From Symbiodinium natans (taxonomy: Eukaryota > Sar > Dinophyceae > Suessiales > Symbiodiniaceae), in assembly GCA_905221605.1 (NCBI GenBank), contig CAJNDS010001935.1, positions 111,001-175,000 of the forward strand: 64,000 nt of DNA, given 5' to 3'. The notes below the pieces were generated by a model that was not told the DNA's origin, did no database searches, and saw only the letters and a program-made list of their open reading frames with translations. This document shows positions 1 to 10,351 of the stretch, one piece after another. Each line of letters starts with the position of its first letter. The stretch's first letter is position 1. The position numbers were made by a program, and so were the translations under genes.

Positions 1-215
1 GTTAGCCCAAAAAGTCACAGGAGGGGTTACAGTAGCTGGAAGACCGAGTAAGACATGTTGAAGAAAATGATTACGCGAACTCAGAGCAAGTCAGACTACA
101 CAGGCTTAGTTTGCCAAAGGCTATGGCCTTAGATTCGATGGCTTTACAGCGCAGGGACGGGCATTCACGAACTTAGTGTTCGGCACGCATTTGTCACAGT
201 GTCGTCTGCGCAACC

Positions 216-589
216 TTATTTCTGCGAACATCGACGAGTCATTGTCGTTACATCATTCCACCTGTTTGTACGCAGGTGATTCGCACCTAGGATCTACTTG
301 GAGGTTCAAGGGGGCTTATAAGTACATAGAAGTACCCTAGGTAAGGTTGCAACCATAGTTTGACTGCATATCGCGCTATTTCTACGTACTCGCGAACCTC
401 CAAGTAGGCAGATTGGGAGTATCCAAGAGCCAAGAGCGCAAGGTAGATGTCAAAAACATTTGCCTTCGTGAGTCTTGTCTTGTGGATCTGAAGATGCAGA
501 CAAAAGCCTGGGAAGCCATAAATCAATTCGAGACAGAAGGCGTCGTGGTAGCCCTGCTGTCTTCGGTTTGACTGAAGCCTTTCTCTCAT
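216..589 (-). CDS. two-exon gene end interrupted by an F4 hairpin intron
   Basis: Seen: on the minus strand an open frame runs from an ATG at 589 to 398 and includes ALLALGYSQSAYLE. The exon ends GAG and is followed by GTTCGCGAG. The intron 397-294 (104 nt, GT...AG) is one whole F4 palindrome ending CCAAGTAG. The next exon, from 293, reads ILGANHLRTNRWNDV and stops at TAA (216-218). The frame is kept exactly across the splice. No family was recognised. The 5' limit is uncertain: the ATG at 589 may be internal, and AG acceptors also occur near 572. Inference: this is the 3' end of a minus-strand gene whose last intron was created by an F4 element. Confidence 0.5.
294..397 (-). mobile_element. 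F4 hairpin element acting as intron
   Basis: Near-palindrome with ends related by CTACTTGGAGGTTC and GAACCTCCAAGTAG. On the minus strand it begins GT and ends AG, and its removal joins two open frames in phase. Other F4 copies lie at 12914-13006, 33619-33729, 36174-36289 and 51808-51912. Confidence 0.6.
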
Positions 590-626
590 GAGTTTCCTTC
601 AAATTATTGCTCATGCATTGGTCGCT

Positions 627-724
627 GCTAAACCCTAAACCCTAAACACTAAACTCTAAACCCTAAACCGCCCTTTTGACCCCGCAAGCTCTGCCGGAAC
701 CGCCCTGAACCCCAAACCCTAAAT
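627..724. repeat. interstitial telomere-type tract (CCCTAAA)n, degenerate
   Basis: Five or so CCCTAAA units with variants (CACTAAA, CTCTAAA), then a 30-nt gap and two more units. The flanks at 725-1320 hold an F6-like palindrome (865-952) and no gene I can support. Confidence 0.85.
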
Positions 725-864
725 CAAAACCCTGCACCCCTTCCCCCTCGCATTGTCCTTGCAGCTTAGCGGCTCTGAGTTCCGTCGTGGGCCCGGCTGC
801 AATGCAGCCTCCGCAGCACATGAGACCCTTAGAAGCCTTAAGCGTCCAACTAACATGTGGTCAG

Positions 865-952
865 TTCTCTAAATGATTGTCCCTTTTTGGGTATCCTAAA
901 GAAGAGGGGCCGCCTTATAATGACCCCCAAAAGAAACCATATTCTAGAGAAG
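865..952. mobile_element. F6 hairpin element
   Basis: Inverted ends TTCTCTAAAT and ATTCTAGAGAA enclose a GGG-rich/CCC-rich palindromic core. Related copies lie at 10123-10220 and 24646-24750, each about 90-105 bp. Whether this copy is an intron cannot be judged, because no coding frame was recognised beside it. Confidence 0.5.
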
Positions 953-1324
953 TGACCATGTGCTTTAAGAAAACTTTTCGCGCAAGCCAGCGAAGACATC
1001 TACGTGTACGGTGGAACGTTGTGCTAAGAAAGCTTATTAAGCAAGAAAGTAGACTCTGGATTTGAAAAAAACCAAATTTATGGAGGGTCTCGATCGCTGG
1101 AGGGCTGGACGTCTGTAGGGTTGGTTAGGGTTAAACAAGACATGTTTTCAAGACTAATGTCCCAGACTCTCGTGGACCTTTGAACCTTTCTTATCATAAG
1201 CTTTGACCGTAGATATATTTCAATATATGCTTGAAGATGTGTGTGTGTGTGTTTTTGCTGGCACGTCCACGTATGCAATGGATGCACGTCACACCCCTTT
1301 CAATGTATGTGCCTATGTAGCCTA

Positions 1325-1434
1325 CCCAGATCTTGCAAAACACCTTAGAGAAGGAAAGTACCCCAATATATACTAAGGACCATAACTCTGAATTAGGGGA
1401 TATTCCTTGTTTAAGGGGTTTTGGAAGATCTGGG
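1325..1434. mobile_element. F2 hairpin element with TA flanks
   Basis: Inverted termini CCCAGATCTTGCAAAACACC and GGGGTTTTGGAAGATCTGGG, 110 bp. The dinucleotide TA lies directly on both sides (1323-1324 and 1435-1436), as expected for TA-targeting elements. It may also be chance. Confidence 0.65.
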
Positions 1435-1437
1435 TAT

Positions 1438-1877
1438 GCATGTAATGGGAAGGAGCCCCACTGCAGTCAACACGTCGACCTGGTCCTCTGCCACTTGCCG
1501 CCTGATGCAGGGTACGAGGCATTGACAGGGCGCGGCAGGTTTGGAAGGTGAACCCAAAGAGCCCAATTAATTAAGGAATATTCCTTAAATCATATAGGGA
1601 TCCTGAATATGATTTAAGGAATATTTCTTAATTGGGCTCTTTGGGAACTCCAAGAATCCCATAGCACTGCCCCGCCCTCAGTTCGACCGAACCAGCCCAG
1701 CACACGGAACAAAATCTGAGCAAGAGGACCCAAAGAGCCCAATATTGCTTAATTAAGGAATATTCCTTAAATCATATAGGGATCCTGAATATGATTTAAG
1801 GTATATTCCTTAATTAAGCAATATTGGGCTCTTTGAGGATATGTCCTGTTGCTGCCCGTCTTAAGTACATCACCTAG
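1438..1877 (+). CDS. three exon-like segments separated by two F1 elements
   Basis: Seen: segment 1 (about 1441-1547) includes HVDLVLCHLPPDAGYEALTG and ends AAG|GTGAAC, a canonical donor. Segment 2 (1682-1726) follows CGCCCTCAG and includes STEPAQHTEQNLSK; it ends GAG|GA. Segment 3 starts at 1838 after TTTGAG and reads ICPVAARLKYIT to a TAG at 1875-1877. The introns are 1548-1681 (GT-AG) and 1727-1837 (GA-AG), and each contains one complete F1 palindrome. Phases agree across both junctions. No protein family was recognised and the 5' exons were not found. Inference: a protein-coding gene in which two introns derive from the same element family. Confidence 0.45.
1553..1645. mobile_element. F1 hairpin element (introner-like)
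   Basis: Ends CCAAAGAGCCCAATTAATT and AATTGGGCTCTTTGGG; the centre has GGATCC between inverted TTAAATCATAT arms. It lies inside the predicted intron 1548-1681. Confidence 0.8.
1729..1836. mobile_element. F1 hairpin element (introner-like)
   Basis: A long perfect-looking arm (GAGCCCAATATTGCTTAATT) pairs with its reverse complement around a GGATCC centre. It coincides with predicted intron 1727-1837. The sequence GAGGA occurs at both junctions and may be the target duplication. Confidence 0.8.
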
Positions 1878-2389
1878 AAGGGAGGGGCCGGCGACCCAAG
1901 ACTGTTCTGTGTGCTGAGGGCTCTGCGCTGAAGACCGCGCAGCCTGCCGTAACCTGCAGACCCCAGCCCTGCGACTAGACCCACTCTGACCGGACGTGGC
2001 ATGTATCAGAACATAGCCCCCATTCGTGTGACTTGAAAAATGGCTCCTCACACCAATCTTGCCTGCCTTCTCAACCTCGCAAAGCCCTGCCTTACGCATG
2101 TCGCATGTTTTTTTTCGCATACCGCGAGGTGCAAACCACCCATAAGAATTGGCCTGAAAGAGCATCCTTAAAAAATATGCTGCGTCAATATCAATCTCTG
2201 GGTCAGCTACTCCCCTCATTCAATATGCGAAAATCAGGAAGCTGTCCCAGGGGTTTGGACGGGGATACATTGGACCGAAAAGATGTTCAATTTCCTTATA
2301 CCATGAGGAGTTCTCGTAAGCCTTGGTTTCCAGGCACTCACCGACATGACCCCCGCAGCTGATCAATGTTCACTTCCTGCCAAGAATAC

Positions 2390-2502
2390 AGGGGGCCCAC
2401 GAAAATAAGGGACCCCAATATTAGACCCCCCAAAATAAAGTAGGATTCCCTTATCATAAGGCCCCCAATGAGGTATCCTAATTTCGGAAACCACCATATC
2501 AA
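2390..2502. mobile_element. F7 hairpin element
   Basis: CCCACGAAAATAAGGGACCCC at the left is inverted relative to AATTTCGGAAACC at the right, with CCCCCC/GGGG stretches and AGGATTCCCTTAT in the middle. It matches the layout of 45817-45927, which behaves as an intron. Confidence 0.65.
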
Positions 2503-2631
2503 TATGCCCCCTCTCAAAATGAGGACCTCATAACAATCGTATACGCGTGTGTGCTTACCCACCATGACTCGACACGAAGAATCTGGAGCTTGAAGGTGAG
2601 TGGGAGGTCGTCTTCCTTCACGGCCCCAGAC

Positions 2632-2684
2632 CCTAAACCCTAAACCCTAGACCCTAAACCCTAGACCCTAAACCCTAAACCGTG
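2632..2684. repeat. telomere-type tract (CCCTAAA)n with CCCTAGA variants
   Basis: About seven heptamers. The sequence 2690-2870 after it contains an open stretch including SSFDALSPRMCRDLG and HTDFLRILGKP that reads like an exon in the plus frame; the product was not recognised. Confidence 0.85.
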
Positions 2685-2876
2685 AACCATGGAGTTGAAG
2701 CGAGGAGCAGCTTCGACGCTTTGTCGCCAAGGATGTGCCGGGACCTGGGAAGGCGCACGCACCAAGGGACGCATACGGACTTCCTCAGAATCCTTGGCAA
2801 ACCCTGAGACTCCTAAAGCTTAACTTTCGGGCTTGCGGCTTCCCTTTCAAAAGATCGGAAACTACGCCTCAATTGA

Positions 2877-3030
2877 ACCCTAAACCCTAAACCCCCACTA
2901 TGGGGGAGAGCACTCACCCCCCCTCCCCCCCACAAAGGCCCCCTGCGCATCCTCAGGATCCTCCGGCCCGGCAGCATGCGCCCCTGGCGCAATGTTGGGG
3001 GTTTAGGGTTTAGGGTTTACGGTTTAGGGT
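2877..3030. repeat. inward-facing telomere-type pair around a 101-bp island
   Basis: CCCTAAA units (2877-2895), a GC-rich island (2896-2996), then TTTAGGG units (2997-3030). The island is open on the minus strand (for example GAHAAGPEDPEDAQGAF). Confidence 0.8.
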
Positions 3031-3250
3031 AAGTCGAACAAGTCACAGATTGGAGGCATAAATGCCATGGAGAATCATGGGCTTGATGGCCTCGTGGGCT
3101 TCTCAGGGTGATTTAGTGCCTATGGGTTTTGCGGCTCCTTGACACATGCATGCTAGGCCCTGTGAGCTAGTCCAAAGCAGCATGTCTCCCTTCCACAACT
3201 CGCCTTGACATCAAAGCTGACCACCTACCACCAGCCAACTACTCCCCCTC

Positions 3251-3508
3251 AACCCTAAACCCTAAACCCTAAACCCTAAACCCTAAACCCTAGCCATAAA
3301 CCCTACCCCTAAACCCTAAACCCATCTTGTCCTTATCAAACTTGTACAAGAACTCCCACCAGCACATCCTGGCCTGGTACGGGACGCAGGCTTGGCCTCA
3401 AGGATCGGCTGCTTCCCCATCTGTTTGTTTTCTAGTATCATAGGGTTTCGGCTCTCACACTCGCATCATAGGGTTTAGGGTTTAAGGTTTAGGGTTTAGG
3501 GTATAGGG
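3251..3508. repeat. inward-facing telomere-type pair around a 147-bp island
   Basis: CCCTAAA tract 3251-3322 and TTTAGGG tract 3471-3508. The minus strand of the island reads PYQARMCWWEFLYKFDKDKM in one frame, which looks coding. The stretch 3510-4870 beyond it holds AT microsatellites (about 3850-3890 and 4150-4190) and no gene I can support. Confidence 0.8.
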
Positions 3509-4916
3509 TATCATATCTTGCTACTATCTAATTCTTCATACAAATATGAGTATTCTTACATAATGATCATCATGTATTTGCAATATTCTTGTTGCATTCT
3601 TATATTGTTATTGTCATTCTGCAACTCCGGGCATGTGGCCACAGCACATCGCACAAAGGATCCGGCATGTTGGCTGGTCTCATGGGCGACTTGACCCCAT
3701 CCATGCTGGGATGAGCCTTCCCGGGGCCATGATACTGCTGTTCTGAAGGCTTCAATGGTGTTGAGGAATGAGATGCAACTTTTGCTGCCTCATGTGTTGC
3801 CAGGATGGATACGGTGGGTTGTGCAGAGCAGGTGCTGGGGTGGGGATATGAATATCTGAATATACATATATACATATATAAATACATACATGAAAATTAA
3901 CATACATAAACATTTACATGTCTACATAAATAAGACTTTGAGCTTCTCCCAAGTAGACGCCAAAAGGGCCCCACCTCTACCCTCAAATGAGAAATGTAAT
4001 CGAAAAGGACGAAGTCCAGGAGAAGGGCCTCACAGGCAAAGTGCGCCTGCCACACCGCCTCAGGGACCTCGCCCTCTTCGATGTGCGCGGCCAAAGGCCT
4101 CGAGGAGCGGGAACATGATCGCATGATCATGATGATAATCATTAAGTGTATACATATATATATATATTTATATTTATATTTCTTTTCTTATTCTTATTAA
4201 AATGTTATGAATATTATTGAAAGACTATCATAAGAGTGTCAATTACAACCAGTTTCTGAGGGTTTCGGGATGCATCGGAAGCAGGCCTGGTACCCTGAGG
4301 GGCAAGGGCAGCTACTATGTGGAAGCGTCTGCTTCTCCTCTACTTGATACGACCCGTCGCTACCCTCAACAAGCGTTTTCGTGGTGGCTCTCATTTGGGT
4401 TCAACTGAGGGCCCTGGCACCACGTTGTTCGACCTGCGCCAGGTCGCCTTGCTCGTCGACAGACGCAACATCTTTTGGCACTGAAGGCAGGAAGATGACC
4501 CTTGCCAAGTACCACTCCCGGCTCTTCAAGCATGACACACACTGGGCTAGTCATGGTGCACTTGCACATGTCAGCAGCGCCAACAGCAGTGAATTCCTCC
4601 AAAAGGTTCCAGTAGCACTATAAGACTAACACAACGCACCCTAACCCAGCAACAGCAACATCTGGCCACAGTCGCACCTGAGTGAGCCCCGAAGCATCAG
4701 CGCTCTTGCGGAATGGATTTTCGGGTTGCGCAGGTGGCGGCCTGAGGGGGGCGATTTGCTGGGGCTGGAAGTTTTGGTTCACGTCAGCCAAGATGTCAGA
4801 TTGATTCTTACATGCCGAAAATTCAGAGGCGCCGACCCGATGGAGCGACATCTCTGGGCAGGTCCGACAAGACTACGGGGATCTTGAATACTCTCTAAGC
4901 CCCTCCGGCGCGCCAT

Positions 4917-4981
4917 CCCCAAGAACCCACATCTTCCAAAGCCCCTCATAAGTATGAGTTTGGGGTGTTGGAAGATCTGGG
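4917..4981. mobile_element. short F2-type palindrome
   Basis: ACATCTTCCAAAGCCCC and GGGGTGTTGGAAGATCTGGG form inverted arms with only a few bases between. It looks like an F2 element that has lost its centre. Confidence 0.5.
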
Positions 4982-5397
4982 AATTGCAATTCATGTGAAG
5001 GAGGCACGCTGAGCTTTCGGGGCTCCTGCGGAAGCTCTTCCTCCAGCTCGCCTGGACCCAACGGCAAAAAACTGGGTTTTTTTTGCCACCCGCCTAGCTG
5101 ATTCAGAGTGGGTTTCTTTTGCCACCCGCCTAGCTGAGCCCAGGGGGCCACACTGGGTTTAGGGTTTAGGGTAATGGAATTGGCTTCTGAGTTGCAACAC
5201 GACTCGGAGGGTTTTTTCGCTCGACCTTGCGGGCGAACCCTGCGAGCCCTAATCCGAAACCCGAAGAGCTCATGATCCGTCACTTCAGCCGCAAGGGGCC
5301 TTCGTCTAGTAGGGCGTCTGTGCTGCCAGTCGGCAAAGGAGCCTGTCAGCAGCTGGGACATCAACCTGGAGGTTTAGTCATGCAAGGCTTCCCTATT

Positions 5398-5681
5398 CCC
5401 TAAACCCTAAACCCGGCCCTAAACCCTAAACCCTAAACCCTAAACCCTAAACCCTAACCTCTAGACCCCTGTAGCCTTCGGCTTGCCGTCCACTCAGGTC
5501 AGCACAAAAAGCAGCTCCAATCGACCAGCGGCCCAAACTGCAGCGTCCTCCAAAGCCTCGCAGGAGCCCTGTTTCTGGGGTGTAGGGTGTAGGGTTTAGG
5601 GTTCTTTTTCGCAACCGCATGGTTTAAGGTTTAGGGTTTAGGGTTTAGGGTCTAGGGTTTAGGGTTTAGGGTTTAGGGTTT
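5398..5681. repeat. inward-facing telomere-type pair around a 118-bp island
   Basis: CCCTAAA tract 5398-5459; TTTAGGG tracts 5578-5603 and 5621-5681. The minus strand of the island is open and includes GSCEALEDAAVWAAGRLELL after a CAG|G acceptor, so it reads like an exon. Confidence 0.8.
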
Positions 5682-5701
5682 CCTGAAGAGCATGCAGCAT
5701 G

Positions 5702-5801
5702 GTGGTTTCCGAAAATAGGGGTACCCTTTTTGGGGGTCCCGTTTAAGGGGATTCTTTTCTATTTGGGGCAACCAAGGGGTGCCCTATTCTGGGAAATGCC
5801 C
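5702..5801. mobile_element. F7 hairpin element
   Basis: Starts GGTTTCCGAAAATAGGGGTA and ends with the inverse GCCCTATTCTGGGAAATGCC. The region 5802-6250 downstream has a (GAGT)n run near 6120-6144 and no recognised gene. Confidence 0.65.
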
Positions 5802-6438
5802 AAATGAATTGTGGTTGCATGGGCTTTGAAGTCTGTCGGCTACGTATGTGGTTTATGGTGCAGGTTCCTGTTCGGGCGCCGGTGTAGCAATGGATGGGAT
5901 TGGGGCTCCAAATTCATGGGCGAGGCTTGGGTTTTCCAAGGTTTCTCATCTTACATCTCTCCTTATTTTGTCATTTTTGGGATCGTAGCTTCGTTGGCCG
6001 AGGCCCTGGCAGCTTCTGTGCAGCTGGAAAGACCTAGGCTTTAAAAGACATCGCGCACGTGTACATGTTGCTCGGAGCCAACACAATTGAGAAAGCGGTT
6101 TGCCTGGCATCTCCTGACACGAGTGAGTGAGTGAGTGAGTGAGTGTCGACCAGCACTTACGGTGCGGCCTGCCTCCCACGTCCCTCTCAACTTCTCAGGG
6201 GGGCTCCGCAAGCGTCATCGCCCCCCTCCGTCGCAGAGTTCAAGTGGGGGATTTAGCTAGTGCAGCCAAGGGTCGCCAACCAGCAACATAAGGCAAGCGA
6301 AAATCGAGCAAACAAGGGCGACTTTCTCATCAAATTGTATGTTTACCAGCGCATCGAAAGCACAAACAGATGTAAGGAGGCAATGCAAACGTTACACATG
6401 GAGCAAGGCACTGTCAGCTGCAGAGGGGGTTCAGCCCA

Positions 6439-6955
6439 CGACCAATGTAGCACGCACACCCAGCGAAAAGAATGTCGTCACAACAAGCAATTTGCCAGCG
6501 AGCATCGACAACAAACGAAATCAACAGGCCACGTGCAAAGCAAACTCAAAAACACCATGCACACACGGCCCAAAAAGACCATCGACCAATGTAGCAACCA
6601 GGGCCTCACATCGTCACAACAAGCAATGTAGCAAGCATACCCAACACACGGAATCATCAGGCCAAGTGCAAAGCAGATCGACCAATATAGCAACCAGGGC
6701 CTCACAACGTCGCAACAAGCAACGCAGCAATCATACCCAACACACGGAATCATCAGGCCAAGTGCAAAGCAAGCTCAAAAACCCCACACACAACCAGCCC
6801 AAAACGACGATCGACCAATGTAGCAACCAGGGCCTCACATCGTCGCAACAAGCAATGTAGCAAGCATGCCCAACACACGGAATCATCAGGCCAAGTGCAA
6901 AGCAAGCTTGACCCCGACGAAAACCTTCACCCCTGCTCCGAGGAGGAAAAAAAAC
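6439..6955. repeat. degenerate tandem repeat, period about 133 bp
   Basis: The phrase GCAACCAGGGCCTCACA recurs at 6594, 6690 and 6823, with CAACACACGGAATCATCAGG between. The 96-bp step reflects loss of about 37 bp from one unit. Open frames here are by-products of the repetition. Confidence 0.75.
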
Positions 6956-6993
6956 TCTCACAACAATCACGGGCCGGAGGGAGAAACCAAAAC

Positions 6994-7715
6994 GGACCAA
7001 GAACGGAACGAACCCCAACAAGCGCGCCAGAGGCAGGTTCCAGCACCGGGGGTGACACGCAACCCGCATGAACAAAACAGTATGTCGAAAGAGCATACGA
7101 GGACCCACTCTCATAACGTTGACGGGCCAGAGTAAGTAACCATAGCGGATCGAAACGGAACAGACCTCAACAAGCGTGCGCCAGATGCAGGGGGAGCACA
7201 CAGCTCCAGCACCGGGGGCGACACGCAACCCACATGAACAAAACAGTATGTCGAAAGAGCATACGAGGACCCACTCTCATAACGTTGACGGGCCAGAGTA
7301 AGTAACCATAGCGGATCGAAACGGAACAGACCTCAACAAGCGTGCGCCAGATGCAGGGGGAGCACACAGCTCCAGCACCGGGGGCGACACGCAACCCACA
7401 TGAACAAATCAGCACGTCAAGAAAGCACACGAGGACCCACTCTCAGAACATTGATTGGCCAGAGTAAGTAACCATAGCGGATCGAAACGGAACAGACCTC
7501 AACAAGCGTGCGCCAGATGCAGGGGGAGCACACAGCTCCAGCACCGGGGGCGACACGCAACCCACATGAACAAAACAGTATGTCGAAAGAGCATACGAGG
7601 ACCCACTCTCATAACGTTGACGGGCCAGAGTAAGTAACCACAGCGGATCGAAACGGAACAGACCTCAACAAGCGTGCGCCAGATGCAGGGGGAGCACAAA
7701 GCACCAGGGGCGACC
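6994..7715. repeat. tandem array with exact 166-bp period
   Basis: AGTAAGTAACC recurs at 7131, 7297, 7463 and 7629, exactly 166 bp apart, with very few differences between units. A more divergent partial unit precedes at about 6994-7130 and a truncated one ends near 7715. Since 166 is not a multiple of three, the repeat is not a coding repeat. Confidence 0.9.
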
Positions 7716-8324
7716 ACGCTTGCAAAACAAAACCAAAATTAAAGAACATCCAGTTCTAACCGCAAAAAACTGCGCCTGCCTCCGAGCCTCCCTTGTCCTC
7801 TCACCAATTGGTGACCAAAATCAAATCACTGCATTGTGTGCTCGGAAACTTACCACGAAAGGCCACCTTCTTTTGCAATCAGAGTGTATCATGGACTCTG
7901 AAGATGGGGAGGAAAGGCACTGTCGCCCTGGCGCCGCCGAGTGGGGGAAAGGGGGGTGCTCGTCGAGTCGCTGACGACCCTTAGTGCCGCCCCGAGGGTC
8001 CACACCCTTTCCAGCACCAGCCCACCCGGAGGAGGAGACACCAGGCCCCGGGGCTCCTGACACGAGGACCATTGCAGAGATACTGAGAAGCTGGCAACCC
8101 CAGGTAGTGGCTGCCTCTCACGTGAAGCAGCTAAGTAGCAATGCCTATAGCAAATCAAACCTGCCGACCGTGGTTTTTGCACAGGTGCGCCAGGCATTCA
8201 GTTCTCATGAATTTCGGAGGTGCTAATTCTTGCATTGGATTTCGGGATAAAACCTGTCTGTCCAATCGCGCCTCACGGAGAAGCTGGCCGGAAGGTGCGT
8301 TCAACGCCTGCCCAACCAGCATGG

Positions 8325-8403
8325 GCTATTAGGCCCTGTAATTTATCCCCATAATCAACCCTATAAAGGGCCTTTATAAGGTGTTGTAGGGTATAATAGC
8401 CCA
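8325..8403. mobile_element. F9 hairpin element
   Basis: GGGCTATTAGGCCCT at the left and AGGGTATAATAGCCC at the right are inverted; the middle has CAACCCTATAAAGGGCC. A related copy lies at about 9173-9228, just before an exon-like segment starting at 9232. Confidence 0.6.
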
Positions 8404-8555
8404 TCATCATCCGTTTTTTCCCCAACTCCCTGAAGCTGCGCGTGCACTAGGGCCCCCTGGCACGCTCTGGAAGCCTGCGCTACCGAACAACGAGGAGCGC
8501 TGCCAGCATAACCTAAACCCAACACACCCTAAACCCTAAACCCTAAATGCTAACC

Positions 8556-8634
8556 CTGGGGCTCCGCACGCGCGATAGCGCGTCCGGCTCATCGCCGAAA
8601 GATGACAAGTGCAGCACAGGCAGCAGCTTGGGAC
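8556..8634 (-). CDS. exon-like island beside a telomere-type tract
   Basis: On the minus strand the segment follows GTCGTAG and ends AG before GGTTAGC and a TTTAGGG tract (8507-8548 on plus as CCCTAAA). The 79-nt frame is fully open and includes PKLLPVLHLSSFGDEPDALS, which looks coding. No family was recognised. The plus strand is also open, so strand choice rests on the splice-site fit and residue composition. Confidence 0.35.
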
Positions 8635-8932
8635 CTACGACGAGTCAGGAAAGAAGATTTTGGGTCACCATAGCTGGAAAGGGTTTCGACAGGGTTTGGG
8701 GCTTAATTTCAATAGGGGGCCAACCAGCAAGCTTGAAGTGCAGGGAGGAGAAATTATGGCATGCTACAGAAAAGGCTCAGGAACAGTTTCTCTCTGCCAG
8801 TATGCAGCCATTCCTTCTCACTGATTTATCACTGATGTAAGGCCTATCCAGGCTAGCATGATGCTTCGGTCCAAGCGCGATGTCGCCCCAGATGCATGTA
8901 AACATCCCTCCTCGCAACCCTTTCTTGACCCG

Positions 8933-9166
8933 AAACCCTAAACCCTTCAACCCTACAACCCCTAAAGTCCTAAGCCCTAAACAAGGTTCGGGAAGCCCTG
9001 GGCCTAATTGCATCGCCCGCAGTCGAAAGACTGTCCGGAGCGCAGCGACCTCTGATGACATGACTTGCCAGGATGGGTTTTAAGCCCTAAACCCCAGACC
9101 CTAAACTCTAAGCCCTAAACCCGAAACCCTAAACCCCAATCCCTTAACCCTAAACCCTCAACTCTA
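8933..9166. repeat. two telomere-type tracts flanking a 104-bp island
   Basis: CCCTAAA-like units at 8933-8980 and 9084-9166. The island between is open on plus (RSRKTVRSAATSDDMTCQDG). Many heptamers here are degenerate (AGCCCTAAA, CCCGAAA). Confidence 0.75.
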
Positions 9167-9231
9167 GGTTGATAATCCCCGTAATCGACCCTATGAAGGG
9201 CCTGGTTAAGGGGGTCATAGGGTGAAAAAAG

Positions 9232-9610
9232 TCCATCCTGGTTACCCCGAAAGTGTCTGCCAAGCTGATTCGGAGATCTTCCCCAAAGAGCCCAATATGG
9301 CTTAATTAAGGAATATACCTTAAATCGTATTAAGGATCCCTATATGATTTAAGGACATATTCCTTAAATTAAGCTAAGTTGGGCGCTTTGGGGGGGCGCT
9401 TTGGGGAGATCTTCATTCTACCGACGTCTGGTCTCTGCCAGGACATCTTCCAGGCTCGGCTGAAATTCCCTAAGCCCTGCCTACGAGATCAACCACACAC
9501 TTGCTGACTTGGAGGTTTAGGGTTTAGGGTTTAGGGTTTTAAAAGGGGAAGCTGGCAAAGTTCACTTCGAAGATGCCTACTCCACCGTGGCCGCCTATCG
9601 ATGAGGCCAG
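9232..9610 (+). CDS. exon chain with an F1 intron and a telomere-repeat intron
   Basis: Seen: segment 9232-9272 reads PGYPESVCQADS. It is broken by an F1 element flanked by two copies of GAGATCTTC. The frame resumes at 9409 as IFILPTSGLCQDIFQARLKF. A third segment ending at 9514 reads AYEINHTLADLE and is followed by a 31-nt GT...AG intron made of TTTAGGG units. The fourth (9546-9610) reads GKLAKFTSKMPTPPWPPIDE and ends AG|GCGCAC, a GC donor. Between the second and third segments the frame shifts by one base near 9465-9475, so a small extra intron, an assembly error or decay must be assumed. Product unknown. Confidence 0.45.
9273..9408 (+). mobile_element. F1 hairpin element inside a reading frame, 9-bp target duplication
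   Basis: Core F1 palindrome 9282-9390 plus a duplicated terminal GCGCTTTGGGG. GAGATCTTC is present at 9273-9281 and 9406-9414. A GA...AG intron 9273-9408 would keep the frame with loss of one codon. Confidence 0.7.
9515..9545 (+). repeat. 31-nt intron built of TTTAGGG units
   Basis: The tract starts GTTTAGGG, has three TTTAGGG units and ends TTTTAAAAG. Splicing GT-AG joins GAG to GGG in phase 0. It would be one of the shortest introns known in a nuclear genome, so it needs cDNA proof. Confidence 0.5.
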
Positions 9611-10122
9611 GCGCACGTGCTTCGCATCTCTTGGGAGAGGAGCGGCGACATGATGCTGATATTTGTTTACGAAGACAAAATAACTGTTTGTGATTTAGTG
9701 AATTTATATAGCTTTATCTACTCTAACGAATTGCATTTTTCTTGGTATAACTTGCTATGTTTGTGCCGGCAAATTAGAACTACTGTTGCTCTGCATGCTG
9801 ATGACCCACCATTCAAAGCTCGCACGTAGCAAGACGGCATTCCTGAGATCTTGGCCCCGGCGGGTGTCAAGAGCCAGTGTGGTGTCAGGAGTGGAATGAG
9901 GGCCTGGCGTGTGTCTGCTTTATGGCGGGTGTAGGGTCTTCTGGTTCAAGGCTACGATGTCCCATACTTTGTTGGGTAGCCTATTTCGGCACGTTTTCCA
10001 GGTGTTGTCGACATATTTCACGCAGCAAGATATAGTCGGTGCTGAAGAGGACGAGGAATCGATGGGTCGATGGGGAAACACAAAGCCGAATTCCAAGACA
10101 CACCAACGTATGGTCACTTCTC

Positions 10123-10220
10123 AAAACATGGCCTTCTTTTTGGGGTCCTTACTATACGGCGGCCCCTGTTGTTTAGGGTACGTACCCCAAACAAGGGACT
10201 CTAACTTAGAGAACTGCCCG
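10123..10220. mobile_element. F6 hairpin element
   Basis: Left end CACTTCTCAAAACATGG and right end ACTTAGAGAACTGCC, with CTTTTTGGGGTCC/GTACCCCAAACAAGGGAC inverted in the interior. It resembles 24646-24750. Confidence 0.55.
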
Positions 10221-10351
10221 TATCATATGGACCATATCACAACAACCCTCTTCCAAGGCACCTCGCATTCTGGCACTGCCCATCCGCCTCTTGTCAGCCG
10301 TGAGAGGCGTACCTTTTCTTGCACGGGAATCTTTTTATACATAGTACTAGT

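Noticed and set aside
4873-5364. 163-codon minus frame with the LGGWQKKP repeat
   Set aside because: It includes translated telomere units and a local duplication of GCCACCCGCCTAGCTG; no domain and no start context.
6439-7715. CRISPR array
   Set aside because: Units are contiguous repeats of about 133 and 166 bp without short regular repeats and unique spacers; the genome is eukaryotic.
6260-7717. Repeated frames of 60-173 codons
   Set aside because: They lie in tandem arrays; the 166-bp unit shifts frame at each repeat.
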